A DNA stretch of 64,000 bases, from contig NC_079476.1 in the NCBI RefSeq assembly GCF_026230105.1, positions 29,068,559-29,132,558 on the forward strand, given 5' to 3'. Source of the DNA: Diorhabda sublineata. Its lineage: Eukaryota > Arthropoda > Insecta > Coleoptera > Chrysomelidae. Of the stretch, positions 1-11,790 are shown piece after piece. The position numbers were made by a program, and so were the translations under genes. The notes under the pieces are model-generated. The model saw only the letters and a list, made by a program, of their open reading frames with translations, did not search any database and was not told the origin of the DNA. Positions within the stretch are counted from its first letter, which is position 1. Each line of letters begins with the position of its first letter.

Positions 1-780
1 TCCTGTGGTATATGGAGCTTACGTCTTCTAGATTTTAGGAGCGCGGATGTAAGTATTATAGCTTTCGTCGATAGACAGCCCCACATTCAGGATGCTCGGC
101 ATTAGATAGGACTGCAACGTTGTAGAAGGTGTAGTCAAGTTGGGAAATATCCTATTGAAACCATTTCCACATTCTAAAGGTTCAAGACAAGGATGCAGTT
201 TATCACCAACATTATTTAAAATATAAATTCAGAGAATTGTGACTAGTTGGAGAACTAAAATTGCGAGAATGGGAATTGAGAGGATAAGTGCTTAACAACT
301 CTATTTTTCGTAGACGATCAAGTATATTATAGCTGGCAACGAGGACGATGCAGATTATATGCTGAGAAAGTTGAATGAAGAATATGCAAAATGGGGTTTG
401 AGTATGAATGTGTCAAAAGCAGAATATCTGCCGGTAGGAAGCACACAAAGAGACCCCGGACTGCAAATGGATAGGATTAGACGATGTAGACAATTCAAAA
501 ACCTTGGAATAATTTTGGAAATAGAGTGGCAACGGGGGAAAAACTACACAAATGCGGGACTCTCATACAGACTAAGCAACTGCTCTGGTACGGACATGTG
601 ATGAGGATGGAGCTGAACAGGTGGCCAGAGATGTATTGCATTGATGTATCAACCGTAGAATAGAAGTAAATTAGGAAGACCCTTAAAGACCTGGTAGGAA
701 GGAATTGAACAAAATATGAAAGACAGAGCTATTCAGGAAAACGAGTGAGTAGATAGGATAGTGTGGGGGTACGAAATGCT
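1..780 (+). mobile_element. LINE reverse-transcriptase fragment, decayed
   Basis: The translation gives an RT palm remnant (a FxDDQ-like site before 320, then EEYAKWGLSMNVSKAEYL around 380-430) and, near 585-770, the downstream LINE signature LWYGHVMRM followed by a GRP-rich-like tail and WVDRIVW. There are several stops and frameshifts, and the element begins outside the window. Clade not assigned. Confidence 0.6.
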
Positions 781-819
781 CCCTTATCCCTCACGATCTA
801 TGATTGCTTTCCAAAAGGC

Positions 820-1080
820 AAGTCCAAGATGACGTGTACTACTACTTAGATCCATCATCCAGAGCCGCCCTTGGTAGCTTCTTTAGACTGGGTTTTCAGT
901 AGATCATATAAAGGATTTGTGAATCCAGCTCACCATATTGGGTCTCAGGCTCCATGCTACCCCGACCATTCTACAGCAGTAATATAAAGCATTTAATGTC
1001 TTATAACCTAATGTTGCAGGTGCTGTTCCAGGTCAATCTCTGGTCAAAGCCGACCCCTAAATATTCAGTATCCGAATAAT
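820..1080 (-). mobile_element. LINE (R1/Jockey-type) 3' ORF fragment
   Basis: A minus-strand translation reads ALYYCCRMVGVAWSLRPNMV followed by SWIHKSF, like the post-RT segment of R1/Jockey ORF2 (WGLSP...WLYxxVVRP). Short and interrupted. Confidence 0.4.
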
Positions 1081-1189
1081 GGGCTTACCTACCAATGTAC
1101 AAGAACTCTCTAGGCATCAAATTATTGATAGGTTTTATTTACAGTTTTGTATCGACACACAAAAATACCGATCATTTTCTTTAAGTACG

Positions 1190-1600
1190 ATAATAAGGCT
1201 TGATAAATGTTCATTCGATTGCACTTTTGGTCCGAAGTAAGCAAACGTAGAACCCACGCACCAATAGTTTACACATCCATAATTCTTCAGTCAGTATATA
1301 GTAAATCCCTTCTTTTCATATGCCGATAGCCTCGTCAATCGTTCTAACCTCAATCCGACCGTCGTTTGAACGATTTGTTGAGCTGGTGATATCACTATAT
1401 GTGACAGTTTTTTGCTGTCCGCAATGCTGGTCATTTATATTTATACACCAACGTTTAAGTTTAGCTGCCCAAAACTTTACGGTCGTAAATGTTGGTGGAG
1501 AGTCTCTGTACACAATATCTCACTGCCTTGATACTCGATATTAATCATATCATAGTGGGACACAAAAACTAAGCATTAAAATAGTTGGAATTTGAATAAG
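1190..1600 (-). mobile_element. Mariner transposase 5' fragment
   Basis: The minus strand encodes a mariner paired-like DNA-binding region: YRDSPPTFTTVKFWAAKLKR, then EVRTIDEAIGI, and after a shift ILTEELWMCKLLVRGF (compare LHEELGMRKLCARWVP of mariners). No catalytic triad remains. Confidence 0.55.
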
Positions 1601-2336
1601 AATCTCCCAACGCATGCTCAAATATATATCTTAACTATTGATAACATCTCCAGGTCAGCTCAACTTGCAATTGCCTAAAGGACATTATATATTATCTAAA
1701 TGTTTTAATAATTCACCCATCTAGAACATCATGAAATGAAAGAGGTAATAGTTCTGATGCCATTTACTTAAGGTAGACATTTCAATGTTTAGAAAATAGA
1801 TGAATGAAGCAATGGGAATCAAGCAATGGGAAATTTAAAAAAAACTAAAAGAGCCTCTCAGTACATAGTCAAATACAAGAAACGTGTTGAGTAAGTAGTT
1901 ATAGTGAACCCATTACAGGCGTCTAAGGGACGACCCTGGCGAAATATTTGTTATGAAGAATAAATCTAGAAACTAAAATATCATGAAATATCACCTAAAT
2001 TATATGCAAAAATATGTTATTAATTGTAAATTTAAATTATTCGACCTTGTAAGACTGCTACAAATTCACATTAGTTGGATTAATTAATTTTTAGCTAGGA
2101 AACCTTGTTTCTCAAAATTTCGTGTTATCTGAAAAACTATTGTTTTTGACACAATAATCGATATAATACTATATAATAATAATATCCAGACCATCATCTG
2201 GAGGAGAGCCATTTGAATATCGGTCTATGATCCTTTTTATTATATCATTAATTGTATTACAAAATATTATTTTTTTATCATGAATGGTTAAATTTCACTG
2301 CCATTTTTGATAATAATAGAGTTAAAAATGTATTAA

Positions 2337-2337
<1 letters not shown>
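1600..2337. other. No recognisable feature
   Basis: AT-rich sequence with only short interrupted frames; nothing identified. Confidence 0.4.

Positions 2338-2387
<50 letters not shown>
2338..2387. repeat. (TA)n microsatellite, about 50 bp
   Basis: Uninterrupted TA dinucleotides. Confidence 0.97.
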
Positions 2388-2389
<2 letters not shown>

Positions 2390-2771
2390 AACATCAGTAA
2401 TGGTTTGTTTTGGGTAGGCCATATATTCCATCTGAAGATCTGTTGAAGAGTTTGCTATTCAATTTTGAATGAGTTAACACTATTTGAATCCTTTCTTATC
2501 GTGTATATATAAATAAATTTCTATCGTAAAAAACTTTCGATGCTTGTATCTAGGTATTTCGCATGATATGTCTACAAGTTTAAAGCTCGTAAATATGAGA
2601 TAATATCTCATGAAATCAATCCTAGCAAGTTCCATCTAACATAACTTCAAGATATATTCATAAAAGCATTTTTACGTAGAAGTAGAAGAAGTGTTTAATT
2701 CTTGCATCTCGAAAATACATTTTTTGATCCATTTGTCTATAGAAAAATTAGATTTTTATCACAGTATCTCG

Positions 2772-3900
2772 TTGCTATTGGCAGCGAGAATAAGAGTAAT
2801 TTCACTTATACTGAGAGCATCATTAAATCAATAGACGAGGGCCTCTGTTAAATTTGATTAACGTACTTATACAAGGTATAGCTGACAATAGTGGATTTTA
2901 ATGCAATTATTCAATTAAAAAACAGCTAGCTTGAATGCATTTGCGCTATTATCATGAATTAGGATTGTTGTTGCTCATTATTTTCTTCATTGTTAACAAC
3001 TTCTATACGAGGGTTGCCAATTAGCTAGCTTCGACTTTTGATGATGTAACACCATCTCGAGCCACCGTATTTCGCTGATTGCTATTGGCAGCGAGAGTAA
3101 AAGTGATTTCACTTATACTGAGAGCATTATTGAACATCAAATCAATATACGAGGGCCTCTCTGTATATTTTGATTACGAGCTAAAGCTGACAATAGTGGA
3201 TTTTAAAATACTGCCATCTTCAAATAGTAAGCTCTGACTGCAGTTGAATCACTGAGTGAATAATGTTCATGCCACTTGCCATCGGAATATAAATTTTATT
3301 TAATAAAAATAAAATGTGCACGCTTTGATATATTACGATTTCAATGTCAGTTGTGAACAACAAAGTCTTGAACGGTTTCAATGCGCCTCTGGTGATGAAA
3401 TACTTTCAAAAGCATGACATATATCAATTGTATTCTTTCTAGAATAGTAACTTGTAAGGGGATGTATCGTTTTATTATATTCTCATCCTCTAGAAGAATC
3501 GTATGTACAATCACGAACATTAACAATGGCGTAAAAGTAAGGATCTCTCAAAAGAATTGTGTACGAAGTTTTTTTTCATATTAAAGGATTAGTGGAAGCT
3601 GTGATGCTTAAAGATCACCTTACATTCTCAGTAATCTAGTACACCAGAAAATGTTTACTGGCAAATTCTTGACTCAGTCAATATTCGCAGGTTACTTTGG
3701 CATCACGATAAGGTGATATTACAAATGGTAAAAGCAAGAAATAGAATTTTTACGTATTATATATGCAAAAAATAGCTGGCTCAATGCATTTGCGATATTA
3801 TGAATTTGGATTGTGGTTGCTCATTATTTTCTTCAATATAAACAACTTTTGTACGAGGCTTGCCGATCAGCTCACTTTGACTTTTGGTGAGCGAGCCACC
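2772..3900 (+). repeat. Local duplication: mariner 5' end with shared flank
   Basis: The segment at 2772-2905 (GGCAGCGAGA, CACTTATACTGAGAGCAT, CGAGGGCCTCT, GCTGACAATAGTGGATTTTA) recurs at 3078-3207. The segment at 2916-3047 (CTAGCTTGAATGCATTTGCG, TTGCTCATTATTTTCTTCA, ACGAGGGTTGCC) recurs at 3765-3900. The second pair is separated by about 555 bp. The second segment ends in a mariner terminus and the first codons of its DNA-binding domain, so flank and element 5' end were duplicated together. Confidence 0.7.
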
Positions 3901-4530
3901 GTTTTTTGCTGGTTTTCCTAATTAAATCATTGTCACTACGGGATGAGTTTTGTGAAAGTCGTCCAAAATGCGTGAGATTGTAGCATACTTGGGCACTAGT
4001 TCCACTTGCATACATCCAATATTATATAAACATATAGCTGTCAAAAACATTTGTTAGCGTTGAATGTCACATAATTTGACAGTCGCTCAAAAAAAGCTCG
4101 TGTCGATTGGTGCGAAGAAATTGAATCGTGGTGCTTCAAAGGACCTCTATAAGATCGTAACATGCGACGAACAATGGATTTATGCATATGAACCCGAAAC
4201 TAAAAAACAAACCCAACAAAAGTTTTTCGCACAGAAAGCACTTCGAATGGCACACCCACATTTGTTTGCCTGAAGTGAAAATTAGGGAAACCAATCGCAT
4301 TCTCTATTACGACAAATACATTTTTGGAAAGTCAAAACATCGAATTGATGCCGTGTTGAGCACCCAATAATGTCTTCTCCACCGATTAAAAATAAATTGC
4401 AAGGCCAACATTTTTCTATATCTGGAGAAGTGATTCATGCATTCAAATCATGTTTTGGAGGAACTTCAATTTCCATCCTATATGACTTCAACTAAGTTGA
4501 ACAGTTCCTGGTATCAACCTGCTTAGCAGT
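3833..4530 (+). mobile_element. Mariner (mori/Mos1-type) transposase relic
   Basis: Fragments in shifting frames follow mariner order: an LTVAQKKLVSIGAKKLNRGA-like region, the first catalytic aspartate in VTCDEQWIYAYEPETK, then LPEVKIRETNRI, and near 4380-4460 PPIKNKLQGQHF (usual IKNKLRGQRF). Several stops are present. It is the same type as the copy at 56.4-57.0 kb. Confidence 0.75.
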
Positions 4531-7500
4531 AGAAATTCTCTCGCGTACATTGCTTATTTTGTTTAGGCTTGTTATCAAACAACGATTATATCTACCTATA
4601 GATATTTTTAGAATCATTATAATTAATGTGAAGTTTAGGTACAATGATGCATATATTTTATGAAATTTGAATTATACACAATAGTAAATGAACGAGGTTT
4701 TTCACTATTTTATTCAATTTCAATTTCATTGTTCTAGTCTTAATTCATGTTTTTTATAGAAAAAATTTGGAAGTTTTGAACTAAAAAATTGACCTTTGAG
4801 GTTTTTTTTATGAAAATAAAATATGAAAAAAATACCTCTTTGAATAGAATTTCAGATACATCAGTACTTTTGTTCGTAATCCATCAGGATAATATGACTG
4901 ATAATTGAGTTGGTTTCATTCTATTATTACGTTGAGGTTTAATTGTATAAAATATGAATTCAGAAAATAAGATACAAGTATTTGAATGAATCATTTGTTA
5001 TTCAGTTGATTGAAAGAAGTTGATCTGAAAATTATTATCCAGAAATCCATCGTTAACATGAGCGTTATAATGGATAGCCTACAGTTTTAAAAATCAATCA
5101 CTATATCTATTTAGACTCAACATTTCCCTACTTTTGAAAAATTAGCACATTTAATTCTCAAAATATAGTAATTGATAAGCCACTTTTAACTTTTGCAAGA
5201 TTCTATACAGATACAACTAAGTTTCAAGTTGCAATAAAGCGATGAAAAGCACAAAACCCTTCTCAGTTCCATTGGACATGTTTTTCCTATAATTTTCTGT
5301 TTTTGCTTGATGATCTAATTTCATATTATCATCTAAATGTTCGAACTGTCTATCTTTTTTATTTCTGTGTGGTTATAATACGGGACTGCCTCCATTTGTC
5401 TCTTTGATATTTATGTATCTAATTAAAATTCATTGGCCACATTTTTTCGGAATTTAAAGTAGTTACTGAATACATGTTGCACAGTTGAAATAAATCCTCG
5501 AAAACACGGCTCTATTTCTAATGTACTCGGTTAGCTAGAAGTGTTATATTTGTATAAAAAAGGCTAAAAGTCAATTAAAACACAAACACCCAAATTTGAC
5601 CAAGTCACGCAAACACCAGACTTTGCTTTGATCTAATTACCTACATTTTCAGTATAATTTGAACGCCTTTTATATTACGAATATTCCATATTGATGGATG
5701 GCATTTTCTTGCTATTCTATGGAAGCTATAAATTAAACCACTTAATTTGCCATTAAGTTTTCTAACACTTGAATACATTAGATGAATATTTGAGTTTCTA
5801 AACATACAGACACGCATACTACTAACATTTTAAATTAAATCAAATATTTTTAATTTTTCTAGCTTTGCATGTGAATGTGTTATGTAGTTAACATGTCTGG
5901 AATGGTTGATAGTATTTATATTAAAGACTACAGTAATACTCAAAATTGCACTATATGACGAGCTTCTTGCTGACCATTTTATCGTCCCCAAAGACCGGAG
6001 GTAAACTAAAACTTACTTAATTTGTCATAGTACACATGCTAAGTTTTCCGCGCAAATGTAAGTCATCTCACGAGAATTTATCCCGGTGGAAAACTCTCTT
6101 CAGTGGGAAAGTCCCACATTTAATTCATATCTAATAAACCATAAAATGTACTGAGAGAAGAAGGTCCTTTGTCTCTATTTATACTATTCTCATATTTAAT
6201 GTTCCGTTTATATGTTTGGAAAAGCATAACAAGTTTCCACAAACAGAAACGTGTAAACAGGTTGTTTGGCTGGCTTGTGAGAGCTTCTCGTCGATCCCCG
6301 CTGTTGTCTGTTTTTATAACAAGGCGTGTTCGTATGGAACGTTTTGAAAACTCTTACAAATCATTTCGTTGAACGGAGTACTCTGGAGATAATATTAATG
6401 TAACTTCTCCTCGGTTTCTTTGATCGTTTCTCAATGTGAAAAATAATTTCAATTCAATATCAATATTTTCTTTATTAGAGTACAAGTTTTTGAAAATTTT
6501 AGTATTTGATTTCAAGAAATGGTATCATTATTTTTGGATTATTGGTATTTTATTAGCAAATGTAAAATTTTGAGGTTCCTATCCTAGTAATGAATCATAG
6601 TCGATCAATTATGTACATTATCCCTCATGAATTTCGAATACCTCTTCTCATTAATAAGATAAGCATCAGAGAAGTTTGCTGAAGTGATAGAACTAGAATA
6701 ATGAACATGGATTCGCATTTACACAAAAACTAATTAAGATTCTCACCTTTCACTTATAAAATAATTATAATGGTCATTTTGACATTTCGTCTCAGTCAAG
6801 GTTTTAAGATGATTTTCACATAGGTAATATCAGAAAACATTTGGTTACTATTTATAGCTATTTATGAAAAAAAACTTTTATGACTGAAGAAATTTGCAAA
6901 AAGAGCAGAACGAATGAAGTAATTTTACAAACAAAAAAAATTTACTCCAATCAAAAATGCTATAAATAGATGTTTGACACGTTACTTTATAAGTGTAATT
7001 TTTAACGCCTTTGATAAACATTTAAAACGTAACTATGACAAATACTACCTTTTACTTGTACAGAAACTTGAGGATAAGCGCTATTACATTTATTACGATT
7101 CAGAACAGTGTTGGACCTCTAGTAACTACAACAGTAGCCCAACTAACTTTATCAGGAGCTATCCGGAATTCCTCTTTAAGAATGCCTCGTTCTGTTTGCC
7201 TCTTACCCTGGTACTGGCCTTGACTTCGTAGACTTTTCCATTTTGTTGAACAACCTTTGCGCTCATTCATACAACAGACAAACTTAAGATTAAATATTTC
7301 TACTGCCAGCAAGATTGTCTCTTGACTTACCTTACTTACCGATATTTTTCAGCATGCTTCTGGAGTAGCCATCTTTTGTTAGGATTATTAGGTAAAAGGT
7401 TACGTCACGATCTTGATTGTTCTGTGGGTCCTTCGTTCTATGTCTTCACCGCTTTGTCTAATCAACCACTTTCAAATATCATTACGTTAGAAAGTAAAAA

Positions 7501-9240
7501 AGACGATATTACAAAGTTTTGTATAATGAGTTTGAAATCACGATTTCCTTCATTCTAAACATTATTTTTCTTTTTAGATTTAAAACGATTCCCACACAGT
7601 CCATTCCCCGACTTCGATTATATTTGCAGCATATTATTTGCAATTTTAGAATTCCCGATATAATTTCTTTATCCACTTCTTTATTCAAAGTCTGCGTATT
7701 TCAAATTAAACATCGATGGTTTGCAGAATATTCTAGTTGCTTACTCCACAATTTGTAAAATCCAATGGTTCAAAGCTTTCTCCATTTTGAATTCAAATCT
7801 GAAACTTCCTTTATTCATTATCTCCAATTTAATGAAACATTCTCCGCTTCAACTTTTTTTTCAAATCAATTAAATTGAAATCAGACCCGTAAGACTGTTA
7901 ATTACCTTTCTAATAAATTCGCAGTTTCAGCAAGCAAAATTTTCCTCACTAATTGAACCAATATTCTGATTGATAATATACCGATTTATATTCAACGCAA
8001 AGCCTCAGCAGATTATACATACTAGAAAATTGCTGTTTTCATCTCCGTCAATTGTTGGTTTTTTGCTTTCTTTTCTGTGCTAAAGGTTATTACTAGGCTA
8101 TATTCGATTCCCCATTTAAATCACTTGTAATTCTTCTGTTACCGTAACTTATTTAAAATACCCTTCTTGTATATTAGAATGTCCATTCGGGATTTTTTAT
8201 TTCTCATAAATTTCAACTATAATATTTTGTTATTGATAACCTATTCGAAATCTAGCTTATAAAAACGCGCCTTTTGAACTTTTCATGGCAATCACCACAT
8301 TTCCAATCCGAGAAATTCTTTTCTAACTAATTAAGTTGAGTTAAAAAAAATTTTATGACAACGAAAGTTATAGTTATGCGATGGTGTCATGTCACTAGTG
8401 TAACCTCACATTATTAGTTATTTGTTTATAATACTTATAGCAGTATTTATGTATGCCAATTGATTTACTGACTGTAGCAAATAGATGATATCGTAAATCA
8501 CGGGTGTAACAAGAAACAACGGGTGTAAAAAAAGTCGTAAGACAATATTTCAAAAACTAATGAAAGACCAACCTTTGTTTATAAATCATATACAAAATAA
8601 TTTCAAATATGCTTCATTATTTTTTTTTTCCTTTCACAATATTTTGAAATGAGTTTTAATTTTAATTTAAACTTTAGAACATGCTTACAATTTGAACATA
8701 AAAAATAATTCGGAAATTTCTAAATTTTTTTAATAAAAATATTCCAATTCTGTCTGTTTATAATTCGGGCAACGTCGTAAAAATGCAAGAGTAACGAGGC
8801 AATGAATGTTAAAAGACAAGCGTTGCGACACGTTTCACCCAGATTCACTATTGAATGGACGAACAATTAAGCACTTAAAGTCAGTGGAGGTTACTGAGAG
8901 AATCTTTGAGCAATTTTTGAAATAGCTGTATTTACTTGCACTAAGACAAATGTTTAAATTAGAGAAAAAACATAGTGTTTGATTAAGCTTCTTTATATTT
9001 TGTTTTTAAAAGCTCACTGGCACAGCTTTTATGTTAATATTTGCGAGAAAAATGGATGTTTGTTTAGAGAAAAACAAACAAGGAAGACAAGAATGAAATA
9101 GATGCTCTTCTCAATTTATATTGGAATAAGTAATCAATAATCATTCTAAAGCATAGGGGGGAATTCCATAATAACTTTCTGCTACTCATTTCTTTTCTCA
9201 TTATTCTACTATATATTGTTTGTTATCGTTAAAAATTTTG
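4530..9240. other. Long stretch without an identifiable gene
   Basis: Only short AT-biased frames are present. The region 6970-7560 is somewhat less AT-rich and has overlapping frames on both strands (for example a 70-residue minus-strand frame at 7100-7312), but none shows a family motif or a convincing exon structure. Confidence 0.4.
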
Positions 9241-9349
9241 AAAATGGATACCATTTGCATGGTTAGGTGTAACGTTATCTAATTTGACCGAGTTGCTGGC
9301 TTTATACAAACTGGTAAGATTAAAGTTACAAGATTGGTAATAATTGGTA

Positions 9350-10230
9350 TTATTGGTATTATATAGCGATTTTAGAGATGCAATAACGTTAATTTTTTAA
9401 TCTGTTAGCCACTCAGTTGATAATTTGGTGTCAAGAAAATATGTCGAGCTCTATTCACTTTACCAAGTTGGACGTTGCCAAATTTTGAGTCAGTAATTTT
9501 ATATGTGTGTGATTTTATATCAATGACTTGTGTCTTCCATCTTCAGGAACTATTGTCGGAACAATCTTTCTCCGGAATATATGATTCCGTGATTTGCACA
9601 CCAATTACATACTAAAGTCATCATCTTTATTTTAGAATGTGTATTTAGCACCTTGTAAAATTACTTACATTTGGGTACCAAATGTAAGTAATAAAATATT
9701 ATCAGTTTGACACTATTCCCTTGCAGAGATTTTAAGTTGCCAATTTTAAGTAAATAGCTGATTTTTTTGAGCTATTTTAGAAATACAACCACGTTGGTTT
9801 CTAGAATTTGTTACCTCCCCGTGAAATTACTCAATTGATGATTTGGTTCTGATAAATGTTTTGAATTATATACCAATTACATTCTAAGTTATCATATTAA
9901 ACTGAATAACTGGCTTTATAGAGCGATTTTAGAGATCACGTTGGTTTCTAGAATATACTATCAAACTGTTGAATTGCTCAGTTATCGATTTGGTTCCGAG
10001 AAAATGTTTTGAATTACGTACCAAATATATGGTGAAGTTTGAAGTTGCAATAAATTGACTAACTGGTTTTTTAGGGCGGTTTTAGAGATCCAATCACTTT
10101 GATTTCAGGAATCAGTTTCTATAAACTCATATCTATTTAGTGGAAGATTTGATTCCACGATACTCTTTTCAATTGGACACAATTCACTTGCCGAAGTTTG
10201 ACGTTGGAAAATTTAAATTAGAAACCTGGT
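9350..10230. repeat. Diverged tandem repeat, unit about 155 bp (left part)
   Basis: Units starting near 9362, 9770, 9920 and 10075 share a GCGATTTTAGAGAT core, then CACGTTGGTTTCTAGAAT, CAATTGATGATTTGGTTC, ATGTTTTGAATT and a closing AACTGG. A further unit follows at 11650. Divergence is high. Confidence 0.65.
9661..9691. repeat. Perfect inverted repeat within the tandem array
   Basis: 14-bp arms TTACTTACATTTGG and CCAAATGTAAGTAA flank a GTA loop. Confidence 0.9.
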
Positions 10231-10280
10231 TCTTCTTTTATTACCTCGTAATAGTTAATTATGCAACAAGTGCGAAAAGT

Positions 10281-10328
10281 AAGTGTTTATTGCACGCGAC
10301 GTGAATTTGTCGAGTGCAATACACACTT
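10281..10328. repeat. Palindrome with 20-bp arms and an 8-bp spacer (possible recombinase site)
   Basis: The left arm AAGTGTTTATTGCACGCGAC matches the complement of the right arm (10309-10328) at 18 of 20 positions around the spacer GTGAATTT. Weaker symmetry continues outward (AAC..GTGC). Tyrosine-recombinase core sites such as FRT have this geometry, and recombinase remnants start 260 bp away. A MITE-like stem is the alternative. Confidence 0.6.
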
Positions 10329-10587
10329 CTTGCACGAGTTCTATACAATATTTTTTCCACGTTCATCAAAAAAAGGTGTAGAAAAATAAAAAGCGTAATT
10401 TAAGTGCAGAAATATTTAATAATCAATTAACACTATTGGTTAACATTGAGAAAGTTAAGAACTAGTAATTAGGAATAATTTAACTTGAACATTATTTTTT
10501 AATTCTACCTCTCGATTTGTGACTTGTCTAAATGTACTAATACTTGGTATCTAAACATCTTCAGCTTGAAATATTCGATTTACAAAA

Positions 10588-10990
10588 TTGAGTTTATTTG
10601 CAAGTGATTGCTCTAGGTATCCTTCCGCTACTGTCGACGATTTCCACCCGCCGTGTCGTTTGAGCTCTAGTATATCTGCTCCAGTATCTGCAAGAAGTGT
10701 TGCGGATTTGCGGGATTTTAGCAAACGTGTTTACACCAATAGCTTGAACAGTGCACTTTTCATTTCGGTAATCGATAAAAAAACTTTTATGTGGATTATT
10801 ACTGGGACGAAATTTCGTGTATTTACGATATACATCGATCAAATTTAATCCTTTTTCAACCTCACCTCTCATGACAAAACTTTGTTTCTTGTCAGCTTTT
10901 GACCTACTTCTTCTATGTCTTCAATACTCAATTTTTGGAGTCCATCTCTACGACATCTCCCTGCGGTGATATTGCAGCGACCTACATCAA
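10588..10990 (-). pseudogene. Tyrosine recombinase remnant 1 (Crypton-like)
   Basis: Reading right to left: CRRDGLQKLSIEDIEEVGQK (box I with its arginine), then after a shift LIDVYRKYTKFRPSN, FFIDYRNEKCTVQ and GVNTFAKIP, then in another frame TLLADTGADILELKRHGGWK and SSTVAEGYLEQS (box II end with the nucleophile Tyr). The GHxxR segment between AKIP and TLLADTG is deleted, so the copy is inactive. Such recombinases in insects are typical of Crypton-type DNA elements; DIRS-type is an alternative. Confidence 0.7.
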
Positions 10991-11269
10991 GTAATTTTCA
11001 AATGTTTTATAAAAGTTAAGCAATAATTCTTGACTTTAAAACAATTATAACGAATTTCATATGGTTTCCTTGATTTATTTGGTAATAAGTTTAATGACAT
11101 ATATATTAAAATATATAACTGTGAGCATTATCAATTTGAAGGAAAGAAGAAGTTACATTTCTATCAATTAAATTAGCAGCATTTAACGAACGAAATAACA
11201 TCATGTTGTTTTAGTCCTTATTGTTTGTTGGAAGGATCGTGAATATTCACAATGTTGCTTGAAGTCGAA

Positions 11270-11644
11270 CTAGTTGTTCCCGTTAAAATTTTCACCGCGG
11301 AATCTATTTTGTTTTATGATTGAGTCGTCTACGTAACCCTCCGCAACTGTATTGGATTTCCAAACACCGTGCTTCTTTAGTTGATTTACATCACCACCGG
11401 AATCCATTGACAAAGACACTAAAGAGCGTCGAACTGTATGTCCAGTGTAGTTTTTTGGATTAGGTAAATTAAAATATGTTGTGATAAGCGAGGAAATTTT
11501 TGGAAAGGTATTGATAACTACAACTTGAGTTTTACATTTTCCAAAATCTATATTACTTAGTGAAATTTCTTTGTTTATATCTTTATTCCAAGAATATATT
11601 TCAACACCATTTATATGTCGATATTTAAAATTATCAAATTTCAA
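11270..11644 (-). pseudogene. Tyrosine recombinase remnant 2, C-terminal catalytic half
   Basis: An open frame of 124 residues carries FPKISSLITTYFNLPNPKNY, GHTVRRS (the H-x-x-R box), GGDVNQLKKHGVWKSNTVAE and the GY nucleophile tyrosine. It lacks the N-terminal half and box I, because to the right (from 11645) the sequence is tandem repeat. It is related to the remnant at 10.6-11.0 kb but clearly diverged, so the two are not one split gene. Confidence 0.72.
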
Positions 11645-11790
11645 TAACTAACTGGTGTTATAGCACTATTTTGGAGATACCCGTTGATTTCTAGAATTTG
11701 TTTGAGTTAATTATTTGGTTTCGGAACATGTCTTGAATTGGACACCGTTTATATATTTTGAAATTCAGCGTACTAACCTCAATTCAAATG
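11645..11790. repeat. Diverged tandem repeat (right part)
   Basis: One more ~150-bp unit (AACTGG, CACTATTTTGGAGATA, GTTGATTTCTAGAATTTG, ATTTGGTTTCGG, TCTTGAATTGGACACC) resumes the array interrupted at 10230. Confidence 0.55.

Noticed and set aside
2252..2446. 64-codon frame
   Set aside because: Its centre is translated (TA)n giving IYIYIY; the same holds for 36394-36579 and 49044-49271.
6974..7758. Overlapping frames of 60-85 codons on both strands
   Set aside because: No motif, no consistent strand, and no splice structure I could support.
9350..10230. Regularly spaced repeats, considered as a CRISPR-like array
   Set aside because: Units are ~155 bp and diverged along the whole length, with no short identical repeats and unique spacers, and the genome is eukaryotic.
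10588..11644. The two recombinase frames as one gene split by an intron
   Set aside because: Both contain the same C-terminal box (KxHGxWKS.TVAEGY), so they are two copies.
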